This document shows positions 1 to 7,638 of a stretch of DNA of 64,000 nucleotides, one piece after another. A program made the position numbers and the translations under genes. Position 1 is the first letter of the stretch; every line of letters begins with the position of its first letter. Under the pieces are notes generated by a model. It had not been told where the DNA came from and did not search any database. It worked only from the letters and a program-made list of their open reading frames with translations. Source of the stretch: Merdicola sp963557785 (GTDB taxonomy: Bacteria; Bacillota; Clostridia; TANB77; CAG-508); NCBI GenBank assembly GCA_963557785.1, contig CAUWBF010000004.1, positions 58,889 through 122,888 on the forward strand, given 5' to 3'.

Positions 1-71
1 TCGGAGCAATGTCTGATTCATCTATGGGTTCAGAATTTGAAACAACTTCAAACGATGATCTACCATTCTAG
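1..71 (+). CDS. ssb: Single-stranded DNA-binding protein, C-terminal end (partial)
   Basis: Only the last 22 codons are in the window, read from base 3 to a TAG at 69-71. The protein ends in an acidic, glycine/serine-containing tail finishing DDLPF. This is the conserved SSB tip through which repair and replication proteins dock on SSB. The next gene is rpsR, and rpsF-ssb-rpsR is the classic bacterial operon, which supports the call even though the OB-fold lies outside the window. Family and order are established knowledge; the tail itself is seen directly. Confidence 0.88.
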   Translation, partial: GAMSDSSMGSEFETTSNDDLPF

Positions 72-108
72 AAGGAAATATCAATTTGAGTAGAAAGGGG
101 GAAGAATA

Positions 109-384
109 ATGGCAGACAAAAAACAAAATAGAAGAAATAATAGAAATGATGATGATTTCAATCCAAGATTTAGAAAAATGAGAAAGAAAGTTTGTGCTTT
201 ATGTGCAGACAAAGATTTCGTTTTAGATTATAAGGATGCAGATCAATTAAAGAAATTTATAAATGATAAAGGTAAAATATTACCAAGAAGAGCAACAGGT
301 GCTTGTGCAAAACATCAAAGAGATATTACATTAGCAGTTAAAAGAGCAAGACACATTGCTATATTACCTTATACACAAAACTAA
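109..384 (+). CDS. rpsR: 30S ribosomal protein S18
   Basis: 91 residues, the usual size for bS18, a small-subunit protein that sits near S6 on the platform. After a basic N-terminal tail the protein has a CxxC pair around residues 29-32 and a later CxxxH, the zinc-binding (C+) form of S18, followed by the conserved LPRR and the basic helix KRARHIAILPY. A strong ribosome binding site (AAAGGGGGAAG) precedes the ATG. It lies 37 bases after ssb, as expected for the rpsF-ssb-rpsR operon, and is followed by a hairpin terminator. S18 paralogues with and without zinc ligands exist in bacteria; this one keeps the ligands. Confidence 0.97.
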   Translation: MADKKQNRRNNRNDDDFNPRFRKMRKKVCALCADKDFVLDYKDADQLKKFINDKGKILPRRATGACAKHQRDITLAVKRARHIAILPYTQN

Positions 385-402
385 TAATAATGAGAGATTA
401 AA

Positions 403-432
403 AGAAGACTTTAAAAAAAGTCTTCTTTTTTT
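403..432 (+). terminator. Rho-independent terminator after rpsR
   Basis: A ten-base perfect stem (AGAAGACTTT / AAAGTCTTCT) with an AAAA loop is followed by a run of T. It closes the ssb-rpsR transcript. Confidence 0.9.
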
Positions 433-512
433 ACACTTTTTTACAAAACTAGACAAATCAATTAATTAAATATATAATTTAATAAACAAAAGAAAAAGGG
501 AGAGTGAATAGC

Positions 513-1982
513 TTGAGTAATATAAATAAAACGATGATGCAGTATTTCGAATGGTATTTAGCAGCAGATGGAGACCTATGGAATAATATTAGTTATAATG
601 CAAGCTATTTAAGTAATATTGGAATAACATCTGTATGGTTGCCACCAGCATATAAAGGAACTGGTGGAATAAATGATACTGGCTATGGTGTATATGACCT
701 ATATGATTTAGGAGAATTTAATCAAAAAGGAAGCATTTCAACCAAATACGGAACTAAAGAGCAATATATAAATGCAATAAAAAAATTGAGAGGAAATGGA
801 ATAGAAGTATATGCAGACATAGTCCTAAATCATAAGATGGGTGCAGATGAAACAGAAGAAGTATTTGCCATACAAGATGATGCAAATGACAGAAATATAG
901 ATATATCAAATCCAATAAAAATAAAAGCATGGACTAAATATAATTTTCCAGGAAGAGGAGATACATATTCATCTTTTAAATGGAATTGGACACATTTTCA
1001 TGGAGTAGATTGGGATGAAAATACACAAACTTCAGGAATATTTAAATTTTACGGAAAACACTGGGATGAAAAAGTAGATAAAGAAAACGGGAATTTTGAT
1101 TATTTAATGGGAGCGGATGTAGATTTAAATAATGTAGATGTAACAGAAGAATTAATAAATTGGGGAAAATGGTACTTAAAAACCACTAATATAGATGGAT
1201 TTAGATTAGATGCAGTAAAACATATAAGATCAACATTTTATTATAATTGGCTTACAGAAGTTAGAAAAACAGTGGAAAGGGACTTGTTTGCTGTAGGAGA
1301 ATATTGGTCAAATAATATAGAATCTTTAAAAAATTATATATCTGAAACAAAAGAATGTATGTCATTGTTTGATGTGCCTTTACATTATAATCTTTATAAT
1401 GCTTCAAATTCAAATGGACAATATGATATGAGTAAAATATTTGAAAATACTCTTGTTAAAGAAAAACCAGAACTTGCTGTAACATTTGTTGATAATCACG
1501 ATACGCAACCAGGACAAGCTTTATGTTCTTGGGTTCAAGATTGGTTTAAGCCATTAGCATATGCTTTAATACTTTTGAGAAAAGATGGATATCCTTGTGT
1601 TTTTTATGGAGATTATTGTGGTATTCCACATGATAATATAGATTATAAACAGGATATGATTGAAAATTTATTAAAAGCAAGAAAATATTTTGCATATGGA
1701 AGACAAAATGATTATTTTGATAATCAAAATATCATAGGATGGACAAGAGAAGGAGATTATGAGCATTCTGATTCAGGAATGGCAGTAATTATGTCTGATA
1801 ATGAAGGCGGATGTAAGCAAATGAACGTAGGCTCAAACCTGGCAAATACAGTATTGTATGACTGTACTGGTAATATGAAGGAAACAGTATATGTAGATAA
1901 TGAAGGGAATGGAATATTTTACTGTCAAGGTGGCAGTGTATCAGTTTGGATTAAAAAGAATAACATATATGAAAACAAATAA
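513..1982 (+). CDS. amyS: Intracellular alpha-amylase, GH13 subfamily 5 type
   Basis: Hydrolyses internal alpha-1,4 bonds of starch or glycogen. About 489 residues, closely resembling the Bacillus licheniformis/stearothermophilus amylase core without its signal peptide, so it should act in the cytoplasm. It opens with the typical MMQYFEWYL and carries all GH13 regions: VLNHK, the nucleophile Asp in GFRLDAVKH (near residue 233), the acid/base Glu in GEYW (near 263) and the transition-state Asp in FVDNHDTQPGQ (near 330). The C-terminal beta domain (GWTREGD... GGSVSVWI) is complete. I chose the TTG at 513 because the AGGGAG box ends about ten bases upstream. A GTG at 504 also opens the frame but sits on the binding site. 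It is flanked by terminators, so probably monocistronic. Confidence 0.93.
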   Translation: MSNINKTMMQYFEWYLAADGDLWNNISYNASYLSNIGITSVWLPPAYKGTGGINDTGYGVYDLYDLGEFNQKGSISTKYGTKEQYINAIKKLRGNGIEVYADIVLNHKMGADETEEVFAIQDDANDRNIDISNPIKIKAWTKYNFPGRGDTYSSFKWNWTHFHGVDWDENTQTSGIFKFYGKHWDEKVDKENGNFDYLMGADVDLNNVDVTEELINWGKWYLKTTNIDGFRLDAVKHIRSTFYYNWLTEVRKTVERDLFAVGEYWSNNIESLKNYISETKECMSLFDVPLHYNLYNASNSNGQYDMSKIFENTLVKEKPELAVTFVDNHDTQPGQALCSWVQDWFKPLAYALILLRKDGYPCVFYGDYCGIPHDNIDYKQDMIENLLKARKYFAYGRQNDYFDNQNIIGWTREGDYEHSDSGMAVIMSDNEGGCKQMNVGSNLANTVLYDCTGNMKETVYVDNEGNGIFYCQGGSVSVWIKKNNIYENK

Positions 1983-2010
1983 AACTTTGCAAATAGCAAA
2001 GTTTTATTTT
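1981..2010. terminator. Bidirectional terminator between amylase and the convergent orphan gene
   Basis: Stem AAAACTTTGC / GCAAAGTTTT with loop AAATA, T-rich on both strands. The stop codons of both convergent genes touch or overlap it. Confidence 0.85.
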
Positions 2011-3806
2011 ACTTTAGAATCTTTTTCAAAAACTTTATTGATATCATTTTGTACTGTTTCTTGAGCTATGACTTTTGTTTGTATGTTTTCATTTACAGTT
2101 AATTTACCTATATCTATAGGTGTTATAATAAAATCTTTGCTTTTAGAATATTCTTGCATTTGAACAACTATAGTTTTAGCAGTTGAAATCAAATCATTTC
2201 TTCTTTGAGTTAATTCACTATCTCTATGATTAATAACATCATTCATCATTTTATAATAAGGCAATGCTCTATAGTCATTTACTACTTGATTTAAGTTATT
2301 TATATTATCCTGACCTACTTTATTAGTTAAAGCATTTGAATCTGGCTGAATCATTGCATCGATTATGTCTGAATGAAAAGTATTCATAAATGGTAAAACT
2401 ACAGAATTTAATTGCTCATAGGAGCTAGAGCCACGAGTTTTTGAATTTTGTGGGTCATCAAATAAATAAATTCCTTTATCATGCAAATCGTCTGTAATTT
2501 TAATTGCAAGTTGATGATGTATATTTTCAGATAAGTATTCATTAGGTCTAATATGATGGTTATATTCATCTTCTACTGGTTCATTACTAAATGGATTATT
2601 AGATATATTCATATTAATAGAGTCTAAGCCTGTTTTTATGTGAAATTCATTTTCTGATATCTGTTTCATACTTAATTCTACTACATGTAAAATTTCATGT
2701 ATTGTAAGCACATCGCGATATTCTTTTAACATTGCTAATATCGGTAGATGTATTATATTTACATTTTGAAATTCTCCGTTTTCATTTTTAACTACATTTG
2801 GAGTTACACAAGTCATTTTGTGTTTTACAAAATCCATATTAAAACTATCTTCAGAAAGTAAATTTAATGAACTTAGAGTATCAAGGCAGGTTTGATAGTT
2901 ACCGGTAGATTTAAAAAATTCACGATCTTCTTGCAAGGTGCAATTAGTTTTAATTGCAGTTACTTGACTTGCCATTTCTGGTGATAAATTAGGATTTACT
3001 TTTTCATATGATTCATAATAATATTTTTTATTAGGATCTGCCATACGTAATAACTCATATTTTGAATGTACAGGTAAACTAAGCGCTTTGGATACTTGTT
3101 CCTTTTCATCTTCAGGTAGCATAGGTAATAAATCTTCAAAAAACTTTTGAGTATATTTTAAAGATAATTGACTTTTCAATTTATCACATTGAGCGATATA
3201 ATTTTTTATATCTTTATGCTCTTTTTTAAATTCTGAAAATTCTTCTTTATACTTTAAAGCAATGTCGTATACTTTATGAATATCAGATAAAGTCTGTTTT
3301 CCTTCTTCTGTCTGAGAAAAAGAATGATAATCTTCTAGAGTAACAGAATATCCTAACTTAGATAAAACATCACAACGATTTTGAAGTTTTCTTCTTGTAG
3401 AATAATCTTCTAAATCTTCTGCAGGATCATCATCAAAAGAAAATATAGGAGAATCATCAGTAAAAGGGCGATAACCAAAATAAGTTTCTAAAATCTGACT
3501 ATGTTCTTTCTTTAAATAATAAGTTCCATTCTTATACACTTCATCTGTTATATCTTGAGGTAAATCAATTCCCATATCCTCTAAAAATTTTAATGATAAT
3601 AAGTCTTCTTTATGTCTTATTATAAAGTTATAATAATTATTAACATCCTCGTAAGTAATATATGTATTAATATAAATTGTTTTTAATCTGTCTTGAATAA
3701 TAGTTCTATTTTTTTCACCATATACAGCAACAATAGAATCTATTATTTTAGGAGTTAATTCCTCCATAGTTACATTAAATTGTTTTAAAACATCACTATT
3801 TATCAT
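2004..3806 (-). CDS. Orphan protein with an HExxH (zincin-like) motif
   Basis: 600 residues with no signal peptide or membrane segment, so probably cytoplasmic. I do not recognise the family as a whole. The one strong landmark is IHEILHVVE at residues 369-377 (His370, Glu371, His374), which matches the HExxH zinc-binding and catalytic signature of metallopeptidases. Glutamates in the following acidic stretch (for example in NEYLSENIHH) are candidates for the third metal ligand. The N-terminal half is helical and charged. The ATG follows a good AGGAGA site. It lies in a stretch of orphan genes with a relaxase relic, suggesting acquired DNA. Protease activity is inference from the motif only; a chance HExxH in a structural protein is possible. 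Confidence 0.6.
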   Translation of the reverse strand: MINSDVLKQFNVTMEELTPKIIDSIVAVYGEKNRTIIQDRLKTIYINTYITYEDVNNYYNFIIRHKEDLLSLKFLEDMGIDLPQDITDEVYKNGTYYLKKEHSQILETYFGYRPFTDDSPIFSFDDDPAEDLEDYSTRRKLQNRCDVLSKLGYSVTLEDYHSFSQTEEGKQTLSDIHKVYDIALKYKEEFSEFKKEHKDIKNYIAQCDKLKSQLSLKYTQKFFEDLLPMLPEDEKEQVSKALSLPVHSKYELLRMADPNKKYYYESYEKVNPNLSPEMASQVTAIKTNCTLQEDREFFKSTGNYQTCLDTLSSLNLLSEDSFNMDFVKHKMTCVTPNVVKNENGEFQNVNIIHLPILAMLKEYRDVLTIHEILHVVELSMKQISENEFHIKTGLDSINMNISNNPFSNEPVEDEYNHHIRPNEYLSENIHHQLAIKITDDLHDKGIYLFDDPQNSKTRGSSSYEQLNSVVLPFMNTFHSDIIDAMIQPDSNALTNKVGQDNINNLNQVVNDYRALPYYKMMNDVINHRDSELTQRRNDLISTAKTIVVQMQEYSKSKDFIITPIDIGKLTVNENIQTKVIAQETVQNDINKVFEKDSKVK

Positions 3807-3978
3807 TTATTATTTTTCTCCTGTGTATTTTTAATAAGAATATCATTAAGCTATTGTAAAATCAAGTAAATAGATGCAAAATAAAAAAGGTTTTATATGT
3901 TCGAAATGGGTACAAATATGGCTGTAAATAGTGAGAGATAATATCTAATAAAAATGAGCTTTAAATTAGATTTTTATT

Positions 3979-4929
3979 TTATTCAAAATTTATATATTTT
4001 TGATTTGGGCTATTTGCTAACTTTTCAAAATTAGTTTCTTCTTGCTTTAAAAGATTTTCTAGTTCACCTTTTTTTCCGAATAACATTTTTATTGGGTCTT
4101 GTTGAGGATTAAAACATTGAAATGAGTTATCTATAAAGTCATAAAAAACAAACCCATTAAATGCATCGTGTGGTTTATGTATTATATCTGGACGTTTTTC
4201 TAATAATGAATCTATCTGTTTCCTTGAATTTATTAACAATGGTGTAATTGTATCAAGAAAATTTAAATAAATTTTTATTATACAAATATTAAACTCAACT
4301 ATAGATAAAGTAAATGCAATATGAGGATAATCAGCAAATTGTTTACGAATATCTTCTATTAGTTTTTCAATTTGTTCTTCTAACTGTTTGTTATGATGAT
4401 AATGTGGAGTGTATAAGATGTGTTGTAAATTAAAACAACAACGATTGTTTGAATCTATAGTAGTAACGGGTAAATGACCGTGTTGTGCAAAATCTCGTAA
4501 TCTTATTAAAAGCCTATAATGAAAATTTTCATCGTAAATCTTGCTTAAACAATTTTCTTTAAAATTTTTAAAATCATCAGAAGTTTCTCCCAAGTGTATT
4601 TTTGCAAATGCTTCAATAGAACTTGTTAAAGGTTTTCCAGCACTTATATAAGAGATTATAAAAGAATTAATAATTATATTATCATTTGATTTAAATTTAA
4701 ACTTAAAATTTCTTATTATTGAATCGCTACTGTCTAATTGATAAAATGTTAATAAATTTTCTAAATTAAATTGGAAAATTTCAAATAATTGGTCTATCTC
4801 TTGAAAATGTCTAGTTATTTCCACATAATTTTCTAAAATGTGTTTTTCCATGACATTAAATTTTGATATTTTAATTTTACTTATATCTATATTTAAATCC
4901 TTACAAAGAATATGTTCTACAATGTCCAT
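3979..4929 (-). CDS. Orphan protein with a HEPN-like R-x4-H motif
   Basis: 316 residues, mostly helical, no signal peptide. Not recognised as a named family. In the middle (around residues 145-155) it has RLRDFAQHGHLPV. An R-x4-H with a polar residue after Arg is the signature of HEPN-fold proteins, many of which are RNases in defence or toxin systems. This stretch also resembles conserved hypothetical proteins carrying an R-(N/D)-[FY]-x-QH-x-G-LP string. The ATG follows AAGGAGATT with good spacing. Neighbours are another orphan and a mobilisation relic, compatible with an accessory or defence role. Enzyme function is not demonstrated by the sequence. Confidence 0.5.
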   Translation of the reverse strand: MDIVEHILCKDLNIDISKIKISKFNVMEKHILENYVEITRHFQEIDQLFEIFQFNLENLLTFYQLDSSDSIIRNFKFKFKSNDNIIINSFIISYISAGKPLTSSIEAFAKIHLGETSDDFKNFKENCLSKIYDENFHYRLLIRLRDFAQHGHLPVTTIDSNNRCCFNLQHILYTPHYHHNKQLEEQIEKLIEDIRKQFADYPHIAFTLSIVEFNICIIKIYLNFLDTITPLLINSRKQIDSLLEKRPDIIHKPHDAFNGFVFYDFIDNSFQCFNPQQDPIKMLFGKKGELENLLKQEETNFEKLANSPNQKYINFE

Positions 4930-5138
4930 AAAATAATCTCCTTCTTATAAATTGTATATTTAATTATATTGTGCTTAATATATAAAGTCAACAAATTATA
5001 AGATACAAGTATATAGATAAACAGTAAATAAAATTAAATATAAAATAAATCAATCTTATTAAATTATTTTATATTTACCGTGGAAAAGTTTAAAAAGCCT
5101 AGTAAGTTTATTCAAGAAAAGTCAAAGGTGTATTGCTA

Positions 5139-5207
5139 ATGAGTTATGCAATAATTAGAAATGCTAATTATAAAAAAGATAATTTTGTAGAACATTTTAT
5201 AAAATAG
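5139..5207 (+). pseudogene. Relic of a MobV/Pre-type relaxase (N-terminal 22 codons only)
   Basis: A short frame with a ribosome binding site (AAAGGTG, eight bases before ATG) encodes MSYAIIRNANYKKDN and then ends after seven more codons. This N-terminus is characteristic of MobV/Pre plasmid mobilisation relaxases, which normally continue for 300 or more residues. Nothing relaxase-like follows, so it appears to be the left-over start of a lost mobilisation gene. It lies in the 408-base gap between two minus-strand genes, next to a gene of foreign composition. Recognition rests on about 13 residues, so it is tentative. Confidence 0.5.
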
Positions 5208-5242
5208 TACTATATAAGGTAGAATTGTTATTTATGAAGAAA

Positions 5243-5268
5243 AGGGAGTCCCAGATCGGGACTTCCTT
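5243..5268 (-). terminator. Terminator of the secreted SH3-like gene
   Basis: On the minus strand GGAAGTCCC and GGGACTCC form a stem around a GATCT loop, followed by a T-rich stretch. It lies about 70 bases past the stop of the gene at 5338-6138. The rest of the gap 4930-5337 holds only AT-rich DNA and the relaxase relic. Confidence 0.7.
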
Positions 5269-5337
5269 TCAGATAGGGGGAATGGTTATTAGTTAAAAAT
5301 TAATTTACTTGATTTTTACTAGTGGGATGCCAACTAC

Positions 5338-6138
5338 TTAATAATAGATATAACCATATTTGTATGTACCACCTGATAAATACCTGATGTACATCATACG
5401 ACTGCCATTGGCATCATAGTAGTATTGATATCCCCACAAGTTGCCGTTGTCACTTTGTGTAATATAGCCTATGTCCGCATATGTAGCAGAATTTGGACCG
5501 CAGTAAACTCTTCTTTGTTCTCCAGCGGGAACTGTAAAAAGTGTGGTGTACTCATCTGACCTCACAATAGAGTAAAAATCATTACGAGCGGTACCATATT
5601 GATGCTGAATACAAGAGGAAGGAACATATGCACGTTTTCTGTTTCCTCCAGAAACATTATATTCAATATAGTCCCAGCCATCACATCGAGTAAGCAAAGC
5701 AACATATTCACCAACACCTACAGAACCTGCACGAAAACTTCCGTATGGAGAATAGTATGTGCTAGTTGCAGTTACTACGATTCCGACATCTGTCTCAGGG
5801 TAGCGACCGTTATATCTTAAGCGCGAGGTAGGAATATATCCTCTTTTATAAGAACTACCGGCGCTATATTCAATGTAAGCGGTGCCATTTCTATAGTTAA
5901 AAACAGTTACACCTTCGCCTGCATATACTGTGCCAATACTAGAACCATTGGCATCTGTAACAGTGGTAGTAGAACTTACTTGGTCCCAACCACCAGTGTA
6001 CTGTCCCGAATACAACGTTGCATTCGAAGTGAACTTTCCTTCTACTTCAGCAGCCATTGCGGGAACGGCAGGAAATAGAGTTAAAACTGTTAAAATTGTT
6101 AAAAGAAAACTTGTGAACCGAGTTTTAATATTATGCAT
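5338..6138 (-). CDS. Secreted protein with repeated SH3-like segments, foreign-looking composition
   Basis: 266 residues. An N-terminal signal peptide (basic start, hydrophobic core, AMAA cleavage region) shows export. The mature part has three or four repeats ending in patterns such as YIEY...YKRGYIP and YIEYN...KRAYVP, like bacterial SH3 cell-wall-targeting modules. No catalytic domain is visible. The ATG at 6138 is chosen because CGGAGG lies eight bases upstream; a longer frame reaches 6189 without a ribosome site. The gene is clearly richer in G+C than its neighbours (GCG, ACC, GGC and CTG codons are common), suggesting recent transfer. Codon 7 is CGG read as Arg, a codon almost absent from native genes here. 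It faces a Spo0A-like regulator gene with a shared 168-base promoter region. Confidence 0.75.
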   Translation of the reverse strand: MHNIKTRFTSFLLTILTVLTLFPAVPAMAAEVEGKFTSNATLYSGQYTGGWDQVSSTTTVTDANGSSIGTVYAGEGVTVFNYRNGTAYIEYSAGSSYKRGYIPTSRLRYNGRYPETDVGIVVTATSTYYSPYGSFRAGSVGVGEYVALLTRCDGWDYIEYNVSGGNRKRAYVPSSCIQHQYGTARNDFYSIVRSDEYTTLFTVPAGEQRRVYCGPNSATYADIGYITQSDNGNLWGYQYYYDANGSRMMYIRYLSGGTYKYGYIYY

Positions 6139-6229
6139 ATTGTATACCTCCGTATTATAATGTGTCCCCCTATCTTCTAATATAGGCAAGAGCCTACGAT
6201 TAATAATGTTAACATAAAATGAAGAAAAA

Positions 6230-6236
6230 TGTCGAA
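6230..6236 (+). promoter_or_regulatory. Candidate Spo0A box (TGTCGAA)
   Basis: TGTCGAA is an exact match to the 0A-box core. It lies between the divergent SH3-protein gene and the gene for a Spo0A-like protein, a sensible place for autoregulation. A 7-base match is expected by chance a few times in a window this size, so confidence is limited. Confidence 0.4.
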
Positions 6237-6254
6237 AAGTTTAAAAAAATACAA

Positions 6255-6270
6255 AAAATGAAACTTTTTT
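6255..6270 (+). promoter_or_regulatory. ECF-type -35-like box, copy 1
   Basis: AAAATGAAACTTTTTT lies 37 bases before the Spo0A-like gene. An identical 16-base copy stands before the ECF sigma gene at 7039. TGAAAC followed by T-rich DNA resembles the -35 element of ECF sigma factors such as SigV/SigW. No clear CGTC-type -10 element is seen at the usual spacing. Confidence 0.4.
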
Positions 6271-6306
6271 ATTATTTTTTTAAACTACTATATTAAGGAG
6301 GATGTT

Positions 6307-7038
6307 ATGTATAATTTATTAATTGTAGAAGGAGATTTAATTCAGTCTCATTTTTGGGTAAATACTGTATGCAAAGAAATTCAAAATGTTAGATTATATA
6401 ATGTAGTTTCTACTGGTAAAGAAGCAATAGATATGATAAAAAGAAATAAAGTGGATTTAATAATATTGAACTTAGAATTACCAGATATGAATGGTTTGGA
6501 AATAATTAATTTTATTTCTAAAAATAATATAATTGAATATAAATCATCAATTATAGTTATTACAAATGAAGTTAAATTATTAAGAAAAACAATTGGAAAT
6601 AATTATATTTTCGATTATTATTTAAGAACAAATAATATAAATTTTTTAATAACGATTATAAAAAATTTGATAAAACAAAAAGAAAAAGACTGTTGTATAG
6701 GAACAATTGAAAACCAAATAAAAATGGAATTAGAAAATTTGAGATTTAATTTTGCTTATAATGGAACAAAATATCTATATGAATGTATATGTGAATGTTA
6801 TTATAAATCAAGTATTAATCTAAATAAGGATATTTATCCGATTATTTCTAAAAAATATAATAAAACTGTAAATGCTATTAAATCGAGTATTTTCCAATCG
6901 ATATCTTTAATGTATTATGAAACAGAAGAACAATTTTTATCGGAATATTTCGGATATACCATAATAAATAAACCTAAAACTAAAGAAATTATATTTATAA
7001 TACTTCAAAAGGTAAAAAATATAGATTTTATTGTGTAG
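6307..7038 (+). CDS. Spo0A-like regulator with a degenerate receiver domain
   Basis: 243 residues. Residues 1-125 follow the receiver (REC) fold, but the phosphoacceptor position in LIILNLELPDMNG is Asn55 instead of Asp, the usual acidic pair reads EGD, and the conserved Lys near residue 110 appears to be Arg (YYLRTN). Phosphorylation in the normal way is unlikely. Residues 140-210 match the Spo0A C-terminal DNA-binding domain: a helix ending YLYECI, then LNKDIYPIISKKYNKTVNAIKSSI, comparable to the Spo0A LYPDIAKKFNTT recognition region. It is thus a Spo0A paralogue rather than Spo0A itself. AAGGAGG precedes the ATG. A 0A-like box lies upstream and an ECF sigma/anti-sigma pair follows. Likely a DNA-binding regulator acting without a phosphorelay; target genes are unknown. 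Confidence 0.72.
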   Translation: MYNLLIVEGDLIQSHFWVNTVCKEIQNVRLYNVVSTGKEAIDMIKRNKVDLIILNLELPDMNGLEIINFISKNNIIEYKSSIIVITNEVKLLRKTIGNNYIFDYYLRTNNINFLITIIKNLIKQKEKDCCIGTIENQIKMELENLRFNFAYNGTKYLYECICECYYKSSINLNKDIYPIISKKYNKTVNAIKSSIFQSISLMYYETEEQFLSEYFGYTIINKPKTKEIIFIILQKVKNIDFIV

Positions 7039-7054
7039 AAAATGAAACTTTTTT
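7039..7054 (+). promoter_or_regulatory. ECF-type -35-like box, copy 2
   Basis: Exact repeat of the 16 bases at 6255-6270, lying 41 bases before the ECF sigma gene. This placement would suit sigma-factor autoregulation of both genes. Confidence 0.42.
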
Positions 7055-7095
7055 AACTTTTTTATGCACATAAAAGTAAAGAAAGGAGAAAAAAT

Positions 7096-7638
7096 ATGAG
7101 TACTAAAAAAATATTAAATAAATTTGAACAGATGTATAAAGATACGTATAACAGTACACTTAAATATATTATTTGTAGATGTAGTAATCTTGATGATGTA
7201 GATGATATTATACAAGAAACTTATTTGGAATTATATAATGCTTTAAAAGAAAAAAGAGATATTTCTAATTATTCAGCATATATTATTGGTATTGCAAAAA
7301 ATAAGATAATAAAATATTTTAATAGTCATAAAACATCAAATACTATTTCTATTTTTCAAGAAAAAGATAACGAAGAATTTTCTATAGATATTGATTCGGG
7401 TATAGATATAGAAACAGACTTTATAACAAAAGAAAATATAGATACTATATGGAATTATATAAAAGAAATAGATATGGATACCGCTAGAATTTTCTATTTG
7501 CATTTTATTAAAGATATGACATTAAAAGAAATCTCGGAAGAAGTAGAAATAAAGGAATCAACTATAAAAAGTTCATTATATAGGATGATTAAAAACATAA
7601 AGAAAATGTATTTAGGAGGTGAAAGAATTGAAAAATAA
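7096..7638 (+). CDS. ECF-family RNA polymerase sigma factor
   Basis: 180 residues, the usual ECF size. Region 2 (residues 10-75) contains DVDDIIQETYLELYNAL, the core-binding and -10-recognition helix; region 4 (residues 110-175) contains RIFYLHFIKDMTLKEISEEV followed by a helix-turn-helix (ESTIKSSLYRMIKNIKK) for -35 recognition. An acidic linker separates them. AAAGGAGAAA precedes the ATG. The stop overlaps the start of the next gene by about 11 bases, so the two are translationally coupled. The next gene is a membrane protein, the common sigma/anti-sigma arrangement. The signal it answers is unknown; the upstream TGAAAC box suggests autoregulation. Confidence 0.88.
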   Translation: MSTKKILNKFEQMYKDTYNSTLKYIICRCSNLDDVDDIIQETYLELYNALKEKRDISNYSAYIIGIAKNKIIKYFNSHKTSNTISIFQEKDNEEFSIDIDSGIDIETDFITKENIDTIWNYIKEIDMDTARIFYLHFIKDMTLKEISEEVEIKESTIKSSLYRMIKNIKKMYLGGERIEK

